NCBI GenBank assembly: GCA_029253705.1
Contig: JAQWYY010000235.1
Coordinates: 1 to 39,393 of the forward strand
Origin: Luminiphilus sp.
Lineage (GTDB): Bacteria; Pseudomonadota; Gammaproteobacteria; Pseudomonadales; Halieaceae
Reading direction: 5' to 3'
DNA length: 39,393 bases
Part shown: positions 30,201 through 39,393 of the stretch, piece after piece
How positions within the stretch are numbered: position 1 is the stretch's first letter
Layout of the letters: each line of letters begins with the position of its first letter
The notes under the pieces: generated by a model
The model's input: the letters and a program-made list of their open reading frames with translations, nothing else
Database searches by the model: none
What the model was told of the DNA's origin: nothing
Translations under genes and position numbers: made by a program

Positions 30201-31152
30201 TCTCAATCTGAAGTTTGTCCAGGGTAAAAGCCGCTTCAACCGAACTCATAGCAAATGACTGAAGGCGACCTGACCAGCCAACAGGGTTAATGGTGACACC
30301 CGCATCAAACGTAAGGGCCTCAAGCTCTGATACTTGGCCACCCTCATGAAACCAAGTCAACTCAGAGATATCTACTGACGCTTCAATATTGGGCGATTGG
30401 CTATTACTGTGATACCAAAAATCAACCTCACCATTTCCGTTTAACTCGTGACCATACAATTTCGACAGCCATGCCGCGTCGGTTATCGTTAAATGACCGT
30501 ACAGCTCCCCCACAAAACGGTCTAATCGCAGAATATCGCCAACACTCGAACCGGAAATACTGAGCTTTGAATTGCCTGGGCCTACCACCTCCACCGCGAC
30601 TTGACGCTGACTTCCAGCTCGACGTAAATCAAGTGCAAGGCTAAGTTGTTCCCGATCCCCCCCAACCCCCACCAGCCAAACTTCTGCCATCTCAATAGTT
30701 ACTTTACGAAACGCCGCCAGTAATCCGGCAGCTAAACGAGCGGCTCTACCATCGCCCTCCAGTGCAGGAAACCCCCCTATGGGTAGGTCCACCGAAAGGC
30801 CACTTAAACGAAGCGCGTCAAGTCGAACTTGACCTGCCAACAATGAAGCCCAAGGGTCAACAGTGATTTCTGCCGAATCAAAAACCATAGGGAGCCCGTT
30901 AGGTAGCGCAATTTCCAGCCCCGTGACTTGGATTCTCGGTTGGAACTTTTTGATATCGCCACGCAGGCTGGAGGTTCGATAGTCAAGCCCGGTTGTCTTG
31001 GTAATCCAGGCGTCAATGTCTCTCTCGTAAGCGGGCAAAGCGGCTAGAAAAGCACGGGTACCTGCGACATACACCGCCAACAAGACCACTAATACGAGCA
31101 TGGCGCGCCAAAGCGTCCTACCTAAAAATTGGTACATTCGCTCAGCCGACAT
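27262..31152 (-). CDS. yhdP: YhdP family (AsmA-like) large envelope protein, putative phospholipid transport
   Basis: 1296 aa; N-terminal TM (LWRAMLVLVVLLAVYVAGTRAFL), long beta-rich region, DUF3971/AsmA-like C-terminus (GNVEIPQFNIVGTGGGFNFNSKIDLVTEMIDGELVVTLPLVENIPWVAALVGGLPVAAGAYLVSKVFED). Confidence 0.93.
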   Translation of the reverse strand: MSAERMYQFLGRTLWRAMLVLVVLLAVYVAGTRAFLAALPAYERDIDAWITKTTGLDYRTSSLRGDIKKFQPRIQVTGLEIALPNGLPMVFDSAEITVDPWASLLAGQVRLDALRLSGLSVDLPIGGFPALEGDGRAARLAAGLLAAFRKVTIEMAEVWLVGVGGDREQLSLALDLRRAGSQRQVAVEVVGPGNSKLSISGSSVGDILRLDRFVGELYGHLTITDAAWLSKLYGHELNGNGEVDFWYHSNSQSPNIEASVDISELTWFHEGGQVSELEALTFDAGVTINPVGWSGRLQSFAMSSVEAAFTLDKLQIESSGDGLSLKTEALDIGQLTMTAVSGGLLPHKVSGILAELAPSGSLLAVETELADWRQPLSSWSASVEVKDVSVQARKKIPGLLGIDGTVVATEKGATAWLDTRDFVLDLPKVYQEPIELTRVLGRLSASWDANTLYLFDGVFSGEQEDHDAHALFGMAIPLIPSAGQGPPLAMYLDVGVPTAAIDVHKKYIPYRIPDVLEQWLDDSILGGRLSQTSFSWRGGFKGFGSGLQSMQIAAEVSDGSIRFQPNWPVIDDFDGALLIDTDRVSVWASMGTISNATVEGVSIEVDAANTGGALLASGDFRGRGTSVLNLLRNSPIYNLSPALLDDLDLEGAVTGKLELAMDIRSPLSPPRVAVSAELSQARVKSRLLSLTLEDLQGGLDFKSDIGFSSRNLRSTLFGESVATKIGPGSSGLDNAGIFDARFVAEVSGADFLSWSQDIAPYSMAAGELFQPLSGKTQVIVDAAVGDATEFHLSTTLRGMEVALPEPLGKLADEAAPLTIVLRPSDPSPWNVFWYKRGQAQIYQGGSGISGVAVDLTPRPQPIEQLNGTAALGIDVVGQIARVELDPWLATLRQFTLADSSASPQWPIRINTLGIDELVVGTIAVENVSVDVTPYTTWHQLGINTSWLDAELTIPSDERSIALVINQLDYDQLSGLSTVDTALYHSENDTKARRPPELPAPLDVTVANITYKNRALGAAKFRLKSAADALVIEDIQGQLAGLKLLEGSGLTWSESDEGRWVTELNVAAETLDFKRTFTDLSLEPLVTTRSGVIETHLAWPGGPTDLNLLGLTGSAQMELTEGSFLPVSSGATGAVRVFSLLNLAGLFGRADVTRIFDPGVAFRSAVGEFEFSPGNVEIPQFNIVGTGGGFNFNSKIDLVTEMIDGELVVTLPLVENIPWVAALVGGLPVAAGAYLVSKVFEDQFLSLSSGVYAVKGNLNAPEVTFIRIFDAGSGADLQAPAVDNPQESPQKSAREDS

Positions 31153-31158
31153 ACTGGG

Positions 31159-31722
31159 TCACCGATCTAAACCAACACCAAAACCAGCTATCAAAGCCTT
31201 GGTTTCGACAAGAGGTAGCCCCACCACCGAAGAATAACTGCCGTTGACGCGCTGAACAAAAACACCCCCTTGCCCTTGAATTCCATAAGCTCCAGCTTTA
31301 TCCCATGGTTCTTCGGTATCAAGATAGCTGGCTATATCACGCTGCGACAGTTGAGCGAAGGTAACCGTCGTGGAAACCACACAGCTGCGTATGGCGTCAT
31401 CGGAGCGGGCAGCCACGCCTGTAAGGACATAATGGGACTGCCCAGAAAGCAGAGATAGCATACGAGTTGCATCCTGACGATCAGCGGGCTTTCCAAAAAT
31501 CTCATCAGCTAATGTTACCGCGGTGTCAGCTCCAAGAATGAGCCCACCCGGCGCATCGACTGCAGATGCCTTCATTATCGCCAAGCGGGAAACATAAGCA
31601 GCTGGGGTCTCCCCCACTTGTAAGCACTCATCAACGTCAGGGTTTACACAGCTAAAATCAGAAATTAAAAGTTCTAACAGCGACCGACGCCTGGGGCTTT
31701 GCGAGGCAAGAACTATTTTCAT
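31159..31722 (-). CDS. maf: Maf family nucleoside triphosphate pyrophosphatase
   Basis: MKIVLASQSPRRRSLLELL, GADTAVTLADEIFGKP, YVLTGVA; start ATG 31722 overlapping the mreD stop. Confidence 0.96.
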   Translation of the reverse strand: MKIVLASQSPRRRSLLELLISDFSCVNPDVDECLQVGETPAAYVSRLAIMKASAVDAPGGLILGADTAVTLADEIFGKPADRQDATRMLSLLSGQSHYVLTGVAARSDDAIRSCVVSTTVTFAQLSQRDIASYLDTEEPWDKAGAYGIQGQGGVFVQRVNGSYSSVVGLPLVETKALIAGFGVGLDR

Positions 31723-32204
31723 CACTGTACCTCGTAATACCGTCGCAGAAATCTGAGGCAATTACGCACTGGCACCCAACATATTACCGATGTTGCAGCC
31801 GGTATAAGAAAGGCGGTGCCAACATGCTGCCACCCTAGGAAGGTCTCCAAGCGCTGCTCAACGAGATGTACCAGTGAAATCAACAACCCCATCACCAGAC
31901 TCTGCTTTAGCCCATCAAATTGGCGAATGCGCTGGTAGCTAACAAGAATAACCAGCACTGCCAACACAGCACCGATCGCGGTTGCACCGACGGGTGACCC
32001 GTCCAGAAGGTCAGCAAGTATCCCGACTATGCAGGCCAGAAGCACTCCCACTCGAGTTGGCAGCGCCAAGACCCAGTAAAATAAAAACAATAGTGGCCAA
32101 TCGGGAATGTAGCCACGCCACGCCACGGGTACCGGAACAGCGACAATCAAAAGTGCCACGAAAATTGAGCCGAAGATAACCCAAGTACCTCTTCCGGCAA
32201 TCAC
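31722..32204 (-). CDS. mreD: Rod shape-determining protein MreD
   Basis: 160 aa multi-TM protein; WPLLFLFYWVLALPTRVGVLLACIVGILADLLDGSPVGATAIG; downstream of mreC. Confidence 0.95.
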   Translation of the reverse strand: MIAGRGTWVIFGSIFVALLIVAVPVPVAWRGYIPDWPLLFLFYWVLALPTRVGVLLACIVGILADLLDGSPVGATAIGAVLAVLVILVSYQRIRQFDGLKQSLVMGLLISLVHLVEQRLETFLGWQHVGTAFLIPAATSVICWVPVRNCLRFLRRYYEVQ

Positions 32205-32206
32205 AG

Positions 32207-33013
32207 CTATTGACTGCTGCTAGGCGTTAGGTCAAGCGCTAACATCACGTGACGCCCACGATCGAGATGCGCAATCGGCACCGCTATGACTTGTGAAAAT
32301 GAAGAGCCGGGCTGCCTCACGATGGTTTGCACCGTAGCCACCGGATAACCCGAAGGAAAGATCCCGCCCAAGCCCGATGTCACTAGAGTATCACCCTCTT
32401 GGATATCAGTCGTCGCTGCGATATGCCTAACCACCAAGCGATTCAACGCCCCGGTTCCCTCGGCAAGACCTCGAACTCCACTGCGTAATGCCTGAACAGG
32501 AACCGCATGGGTTGCATCGGTAATCAACAGCGCGTGACTACTGTGCTGCCCAACGCGGATGACCTGCCCCATCAACCCATCGGCCCCTAGCAACGGCTGT
32601 CCCACATAAACAGCGTCAGCAACACCTTTGTCTATAACTAGCTCATGGCGAGATGGCGCTGCCGTCATAGCAATAATTTCTGCAACCATGACTTCGCGCT
32701 CGAGTGTCTGAGCGGAGCGTAACAGTGCCCGATAGCGCCCATTCTCAGCGAGGACGGCGGCAAGCTTTTGAGTTTGGCCCTTCAGCACCAAGTTTTCCTG
32801 TACCAGCCGATCGTTGTCTGCTCGCAGAGTACTGTAGGACTTAAAAAACTCGCCTACTCCTTGAAAGGCTGCCTGGGGTGCCGAAGCAATGCGGTAAATA
32901 ATCGCTGCAGAATCAATCGTGAATTGCCGCGGAGTTTCCAGCGCTGGATGATTACGCAGATAAAACAGCAGTAGCAGGCTGCACCCAATTGCTAAGGTGG
33001 CACGCCAACCCAC
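32207..33013 (-). CDS. mreC: Rod shape-determining protein MreC
   Basis: 268 aa; N-terminal TM, coiled coil, HELVIDKGVADAVYVGQPLLGADGLMGQVIRVG and DTLVTSGLGGIFPSGYPVATV. Confidence 0.97.
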   Translation of the reverse strand: MGWRATLAIGCSLLLLFYLRNHPALETPRQFTIDSAAIIYRIASAPQAAFQGVGEFFKSYSTLRADNDRLVQENLVLKGQTQKLAAVLAENGRYRALLRSAQTLEREVMVAEIIAMTAAPSRHELVIDKGVADAVYVGQPLLGADGLMGQVIRVGQHSSHALLITDATHAVPVQALRSGVRGLAEGTGALNRLVVRHIAATTDIQEGDTLVTSGLGGIFPSGYPVATVQTIVRQPGSSFSQVIAVPIAHLDRGRHVMLALDLTPSSSQ

Positions 33014-33077
33014 ATGTTTTTCTTTAAGAAATAGGGGTTTGATCGCTTACCTCACCTTAACGTTGAAAAAAGAGTCC

Positions 33078-34133
<1,056 letters not shown>

Positions 34134-34350
34134 CTATGCTTACACCCCCGGCGAATTTTATCTGTAAGAGCGCACTGGGGCTGCAGTATTAAGTTTTGAC
34201 CAAGCCAGTTGCAGAAAAAATGAGCAAAAAAGCCATCAAATCAGCGAGTTCTAGCTTCGTCTTAAGGTGGGAATGTATCAACGTGGGGGTTTTTGGGCAA
34301 GGTGAATCTGTGGTAGCTTCGCCCCTTTCTCTCACAGCGGATATCCCGCC

Positions 34351-34638
34351 ATGCCCACTATTCCTGCAGACGTGCTGTCAGTGGCACAGCTCGCTAGGTT
34401 GCACATTGACAACGACGCGCTAGATGATGTGACCGACCGCTTTAGTCGAACCTTAAATTTAGTTGCCGAGCTGGAGAAGATCGACACTGATGGTGTCATA
34501 CCCATGTCCAACCCTCACGATATGCATCAGCGGCTGCGATCCGATTTCGTAACAGAGGATAACCAGCGCAAAGCGCTCCAGCAAAACGCCCCTGCCACAG
34601 CCGATGGCTTTTTTTTAGTCCCTAAGGTTATCGATTAA
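34351..34638 (+). CDS. gatC: Asp-tRNA(Asn)/Glu-tRNA(Gln) amidotransferase subunit C
   Basis: 95 aa; [55 protein letters not shown]. Confidence 0.97.
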   Translation: MPTIPADVLSVAQLARLHIDNDALDDVTDRFSRTLNLVAELEKIDTDGVIPMSNPHDMHQRLRSDFVTEDNQRKALQQNAPATADGFFLVPKVID

Positions 34639-36116
34639 TGACGCTGGAATCGCTCACAAACGCCTCCGCAGCAGAGTTGTCATCAGCACTGCAAACAGGA
34701 CAAGTCTCTGCTTCTGAGTTAACCCAAGCTTGTCTTGACGCCATTGCCACTCACAATCCCGAGGTAAACGCCGTTATCACCCTCTGCGAGGAATCTGCCT
34801 TGGCAGAAGCCAAAGCTGCTGATTTACAACTGGGCAACGGTACAGCCGGTCCCCTGACCGGCATACCACTCTTACACAAAGACATTTTTTGTACCCGCGG
34901 CGTTGCCACCACCTGTGCGTCAAAGATGCTCATGAATTTCACCCCTCCTTACGATGCTACCGTGGTAAGCCGACTCCGCACAGCAGGAACTGTGATGCTG
35001 GGCAAAACCAATATGGATGAGTTTGCCATGGGCTCGTCCACAGAGACCTCTGTATTTGGTGTAACGCGAAACCCGTGGGACCTCAATTGCGTGCCCGGGG
35101 GAAGCTCTGGCGGTGCAGCTGCCGCAGTTGCAGCTGGGTTTGCCCCCCTTAGTACGGGGACTGATACAGGAGGGTCAATTCGCCAGCCCGCCTCCCTATG
35201 TGGGATCACTGGATTAAAACCAACCTACGGTCGCGTATCTCGGCTAGGGATTATTGCGTTTGCCTCTTCACTAGATCAAGCCGGCCCCATGACTCGAACG
35301 GTCGAAGACGCTGCTCTTATGCTTCAAGCGATGAGCGGTGTCGATGCCGGAGACTCTACCTCTGCAGATTTAGAAGTACCGGACTTCTCTGCGGGGCTCG
35401 ATCACTCTATCGCGGGCCTTAAAATTGGAGTACCTAAGGAGTACTTCAATCACAACCTAGACGAGAGCGTTGCCAAAAAAATCCATGAAGCGCTGGACGA
35501 ATTAGTAAGGGAAGGCGCAGAACTTGTAGATATTGAACTGCCTCACACCGAGCAGGGGATAGCGACGTACTACATTATTGCGCCCGCAGAAGCCTCTACA
35601 AATCTCTCGCGCTACGACGGAGTGAGGTTTGGCCACCGCTGTGACAACCCTGAGAACCTCACCGACCTCTATGAACGATCACGCAGCGAGGGGTTTGGCG
35701 AGGAAGTGCAACGACGTATTCTTGTCGGAACTTATGCTTTATCAGCCGGCTTTTACGACGCCTACTTTAAAAAGGCTCAACAAGTCAGGCGCCTTATTAG
35801 CGAAGATTTTAAAAAGGCCTTTGAGCAATGCGACGTCATTGCAGGGCCTGCTGCTCCCGGCACCGCTTTTGCCCTGGGTGCAAAATCTGACGACCCACTC
35901 GCAATGTATCTTGAAGATATATACACCCTCTCAGTGAATCTCGCCGGCCTGCCAGGGCTATCCATTCCGGCTGGACTGATTAACGGCATGCCTGTGGGAC
36001 TCCAACTCATTGGGCGCGCCTTCGATGAAACGACGTTGTTGAGAGTGGGGCATCGATTTCAGTTACGTACCAACCACCACCGCGCCACCCCACCCATCGC
36101 AGGAGCAAGCCAATGA
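34638..36116 (+). CDS. gatA: Asp-tRNA(Asn)/Glu-tRNA(Gln) amidotransferase subunit A
   Basis: 492 aa; amidase signature [37 protein letters not shown]. Confidence 0.99.
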   Translation: MTLESLTNASAAELSSALQTGQVSASELTQACLDAIATHNPEVNAVITLCEESALAEAKAADLQLGNGTAGPLTGIPLLHKDIFCTRGVATTCASKMLMNFTPPYDATVVSRLRTAGTVMLGKTNMDEFAMGSSTETSVFGVTRNPWDLNCVPGGSSGGAAAAVAAGFAPLSTGTDTGGSIRQPASLCGITGLKPTYGRVSRLGIIAFASSLDQAGPMTRTVEDAALMLQAMSGVDAGDSTSADLEVPDFSAGLDHSIAGLKIGVPKEYFNHNLDESVAKKIHEALDELVREGAELVDIELPHTEQGIATYYIIAPAEASTNLSRYDGVRFGHRCDNPENLTDLYERSRSEGFGEEVQRRILVGTYALSAGFYDAYFKKAQQVRRLISEDFKKAFEQCDVIAGPAAPGTAFALGAKSDDPLAMYLEDIYTLSVNLAGLPGLSIPAGLINGMPVGLQLIGRAFDETTLLRVGHRFQLRTNHHRATPPIAGASQ

Positions 36117-37561
36117 GCTGGGAAGTGGTCATGGGCCTTGAGGTTCACCTGCAACTTGCGACCAAGAGCAAAATATTTTCAGGAGCCGCCAATCAATTTG
36201 GTGCGGAGCCCAACGTTCAAGCCTGTGCAGTCGATCTTGGCATGCCTGGGATGCTCCCGGTACTAAACAGTGAAGCCGTGCGGTATGCCGTTATGTTTGG
36301 TTTGGCTGTCGACGCCCGTTTGGGCAAGCGGTCCGTTTTCGACAGGAAAAATTATTTCTATCCCGATCTACCCAAGGGATACCAGGTCAGCCAATTTTTC
36401 GAACCTATTGTCTGCGAGGGAAAGTTTGATATTCCCATGGAGGACGGCTCCGTGTTTCCCATTCGAATTACCCGGGCCCACCTTGAAGAGGACGCTGGAA
36501 AATCTGTACATGACCTATACAGCGGGCAAACAGGCATTGATCTCAATCGTGCGGGCACTCCCCTCCTGGAGATTGTCACTGAACCCGACTTTCGAACCGC
36601 AGCGCAGGCGGTGGCCTACCTGAAGGCCCTGCATTCCCTAGCCATTTACTTAGGCATTTCAGATGGCAATATGGCCGAAGGCTCCATGCGCTGCGACATT
36701 AATATCTCGCTGCGAGCCTCAGGCAGTGAAGCGTTTGGCACTCGCACTGAGATCAAAAACGTCAATTCCTTTAAGTTCGTTGACAAAGCCATCGCCGTTG
36801 AAACCGAGCGACAACTAGATGTGCTGGAATCTGGAGGCACGATAACTCAAGAAACTCGCCTCTATGACGCCGATAAAAATGAGACTCGGGCAATGCGGTC
36901 AAAAGAGGTCGCCAACGATTACCGCTACTTTCCCGAGCCCGATTTACTCCCTATTATTATTGACGATGAATACATTGAAGCTATTAGGGACACGCTACCT
37001 GAACTCCCAAGAGCCAAACAAGCACGCTTCATTAGTCAGTATGAGCTGAGCCAATACGATGCCGCATTGCTCGCAGACACACCCACCTTGGCACAATTTT
37101 TCGAGACTGCGGCGATAGAAAGCAAAGCTCCGAAGTTAGCTGCCAACTGGATTCTTAGCGACCTTGCTGGATCGTTAAATCGAGAGGACCTGGACATCAG
37201 CCAGTCGCCGGTCTCTGCTGAAGCCCTTGCAGGATTGATCGTTCGAATAGCAGACGGAACTTTATCCAGCAAATTAGGGAAACAAGTGTTTGAGGGATTG
37301 TGGCAGCAGGAAGGGACTGCCGATGCCATTATTAAAACCCGCGGCTTGAAACAAGTGACAGATACTGGAGCGCTGGAAGCCATGGTCGATCAAGTGATCG
37401 CAGACTGTCCTGAACAAGTGGCTCAGTACCGATCCGCCGAAGAGAGCAAACAAAAAAAGCTGATCGGCTTTTTTGTAGGGCAAGTCATGAAGGCGTCCAA
37501 AGGACAAGCCAACCCACAGCTGCTCAACACACTGTTGGTATCGAAGCTTGGAGAACCCTAA
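36113..37561 (+). CDS. gatB: Asp-tRNA(Asn)/Glu-tRNA(Gln) amidotransferase subunit B
   Basis: 482 aa; [52 protein letters not shown]. Confidence 0.99.
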   Translation: MSWEVVMGLEVHLQLATKSKIFSGAANQFGAEPNVQACAVDLGMPGMLPVLNSEAVRYAVMFGLAVDARLGKRSVFDRKNYFYPDLPKGYQVSQFFEPIVCEGKFDIPMEDGSVFPIRITRAHLEEDAGKSVHDLYSGQTGIDLNRAGTPLLEIVTEPDFRTAAQAVAYLKALHSLAIYLGISDGNMAEGSMRCDINISLRASGSEAFGTRTEIKNVNSFKFVDKAIAVETERQLDVLESGGTITQETRLYDADKNETRAMRSKEVANDYRYFPEPDLLPIIIDDEYIEAIRDTLPELPRAKQARFISQYELSQYDAALLADTPTLAQFFETAAIESKAPKLAANWILSDLAGSLNREDLDISQSPVSAEALAGLIVRIADGTLSSKLGKQVFEGLWQQEGTADAIIKTRGLKQVTDTGALEAMVDQVIADCPEQVAQYRSAEESKQKKLIGFFVGQVMKASKGQANPQLLNTLLVSKLGEP

Positions 37562-37582
37562 ACAAGTACTGACCGTCCCGGG

Positions 37583-38200
37583 TTAGTCAGCCGGTCGATC
37601 ATAGGGCACCCTCCCCTTGAGAAAGCGCTCTCTATTTTCACGCTTCTTCTGAAGACTCTTGCGCAACAGTACGTACACCGCGCCTGTGCCGCCATGAACT
37701 GCCTGAGCAGAGTGAAATGCCTGGACTTCCTCTGAGTCTTGTAACCAGTGGTTAACGTAGCCCTTAAGTACCGCGGTTTTCTCTTGCTCAGCCTTGCGCT
37801 GACCTTTGCCATGAAGAATTAATACAGTGCGCAGCCCGTACTGCATAGCGTCCTGAATGAAACTGTGCACGTCGATGCGAGCTTGCTTTACTGAAAGCCT
37901 GTGAAGATCAAGTCTAGCGTCAATTTCGTATCGACCCTGTCTGAGCTTTTTGTAAACGCCATGCTGAATACCCGGGCGCTTAAAGGCTAAAACGTACCAG
38001 GCATCAAGAGGCTCAACACCCTCATCCACTAGTGAATTGAGACGACCTTCTGGCTCTCCTTCAGCGGCTAACCTTCGAGCTTTATCATCGCCGTCATTGT
38101 CTCTTCGCAGCAAGCGTTCCCTGGCATCGCGCTTGAGGGGCGTGACACCCAGCATCTCTGCCTGAAAAAACTCATCATCTGACACAACCTTGCTCCACAA
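37583..38200 (-). CDS. Smr-domain protein (SmrA/SmrB-like putative endonuclease)
   Basis: 205 aa; RLDLHRLSVKQARIDVHSFIQDAMQYGLRTVLILHGKGQ Smr motif and C-terminal HGGTGAVYVLLRK. Confidence 0.92.
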   Translation of the reverse strand: MWSKVVSDDEFFQAEMLGVTPLKRDARERLLRRDNDGDDKARRLAAEGEPEGRLNSLVDEGVEPLDAWYVLAFKRPGIQHGVYKKLRQGRYEIDARLDLHRLSVKQARIDVHSFIQDAMQYGLRTVLILHGKGQRKAEQEKTAVLKGYVNHWLQDSEEVQAFHSAQAVHGGTGAVYVLLRKSLQKKRENRERFLKGRVPYDRPAD

Positions 38201-38250
38201 TTAATCGCGCACACTTTATACTGGCCTAGGGATCATGGAGGATCAAACCA

Positions 38251-38988
38251 ATGAACGGAAATTTGATCACCGGGGCGGGTTATTTTTTTCGTGGGATGGC
38301 GATGCTCACGAACAAACGGCTGCGGGCTTTTGTGATCTTGCCGCTGGTTGCTAATGTAAGTCTCTTCATTCTCTTTGGCAGTGTTGCCTGGAGCCTGGTA
38401 GACGGCTTGGTTCAGACTACCGAAGAAACCCTTCCAAGCTGGCTAGGCTTTCTCACTTGGTTGATCGCACCCGTGCTGTGGCTCATGGGCAGCCTCGCCA
38501 CTGGATACCTATCTACCCTTATAGTTCTTGTGTTGACCTCCCCCTTCCATGCCCTGCTGGCTGAAAAGGTAGAAGAGCAAGTTACCGGACAAGCGGTACC
38601 GGCACTGGAAGGTATAGGCAGCGCCATTATTGCCATTCCCCGGGGTGTTTTTAGAGAAATTCGCAAAATCCTTTATTACATTCCCTTGGCTGTTTTTGTT
38701 TTAGTTGTGACTGTAATTCCCGGCCTTCAGGCTTTCGCGCCACTGCTCTGGTTTGCCTTGGGCGCTTGGATGATGGGATTGCAGTTTATGGATTACCCCA
38801 TGGATAACCACCGCATGAGCTTTTCAGATGTCAAAGAGGCCTGCGCCTCTCGACGCCTCAGCAGTTTGGGTTTGGGGGGCATGGTGGCTTTTGTGGCAGG
38901 GGTGCCCTTGGTCAACCTTGTGGTTATACCAGCGGCAGTTGTTGGGGCAACCCTTATGTGGTGTGAAGAACTGCGGCACCGTCAATAA
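38251..38988 (+). CDS. cysZ: Sulfate transporter CysZ (EI24 family)
   Basis: 245 aa; GAGYFFRGMAMLTNKRLRAFVILPLVANVSLF and QFMDYPMDNHRMSFSDVKEACASRRLSSLGLGG. Confidence 0.94.
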   Translation: MNGNLITGAGYFFRGMAMLTNKRLRAFVILPLVANVSLFILFGSVAWSLVDGLVQTTEETLPSWLGFLTWLIAPVLWLMGSLATGYLSTLIVLVLTSPFHALLAEKVEEQVTGQAVPALEGIGSAIIAIPRGVFREIRKILYYIPLAVFVLVVTVIPGLQAFAPLLWFALGAWMMGLQFMDYPMDNHRMSFSDVKEACASRRLSSLGLGGMVAFVAGVPLVNLVVIPAAVVGATLMWCEELRHRQ

Positions 38989-38997
38989 AATTGATCG

Positions 38998-39393
38998 TCA
39001 GTCGAGCAAATCTGCCGGTGGTGGCACACACTTCAAGCGCTCACCCAAAAGGGTTTCTATATCTGGCAGCAAAAAGGCATCGTCTTCGCTAGCAAAACTA
39101 ATCGAAATACCCGTCGCTCCCGCACGGCCTGTGCGTCCAATGCGGTGCACATAATCCTCGGGGTCTTCGGGGAGGTTGTAGTTAACAACGTGGCTAACAC
39201 CATCCACGTGAATACCCCGCCCAGCCACGTCAGTTGCCACCAACACGGCTATCTTGCCTGATTTAAAATCTGCAAGGGTCTTGGTGCGGCGCGCCTGAGT
39301 AATTTCCCCTGACAAAATGCCGCAAGAGATACCAGCCTTGCGCAACTTTTCATGCAGTGATCGAACTTGATCGCGCCTATTGGCAAAGACAAT
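38998..39393 (-). CDS. DEAD-box RNA helicase, RhlB-like, C-terminal part (N-terminus beyond window)
   Basis: Open to the window edge; [64 protein letters not shown] (helicase motifs V and VI). Confidence 0.93.
   Translation of the reverse strand: MVFANRRDQVRSLHEKLRKAGISCGILSGEITQARRTKTLADFKSGKIAVLVATDVAGRGIHVDGVSHVVNYNLPEDPEDYVHRIGRTGRAGATGISISFASEDDAFLLPDIETLLGERLKCVPPPADLLD

Noticed and set aside
34609-34616. T8 run near the gatC 3' end, considered as a slippage site
   Set aside because: It encodes ordinary Phe-Phe-Leu codons near the C-terminus, and eight bases is a weak basis for programmed slippage.

Overview
The window is a gene-dense gammaproteobacterial chromosome segment made up almost entirely of conserved housekeeping genes. 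The gene content and order resemble Pseudomonas and marine gammaproteobacteria (possibly Halieaceae-like; this is inference, no search was run). In order it carries: rnpB (partial)-rsmI / lpoA-yraN-SIS protein-dolP / sspB-sspA-petBC(fused)-petA-rpsI-rplM-zapE / yhcB / Nif3 family / degS / hisD-hisG-murA-ibaG-mlaC / yrbG-kdsD-kdsC-lptC-lptA-lptB-rpoN-hpf-ptsN-rapZ-npr / mgtE-yjgA / yhdP-maf-mreD-mreC-mreB / gatC-gatA-gatB / smr / cysZ / rhlB-like (partial). I saw no mobile elements, CRISPR arrays, tRNAs, prophage genes or defence genes, and I do not see a clearly new multi-gene system. The items most worth a second look are departures from expected organisation: a continuous cytochrome b/c1 fusion ORF with an internal ATG at the junction, an orphan mlaC with no mlaFEDB neighbours, a SIS-domain protein with eroded ligand motifs, missing rng and tldD at a normally syntenic locus, a G9 tract in the zapE Walker A codons, and a few unusual starts, overlaps and hairpins.
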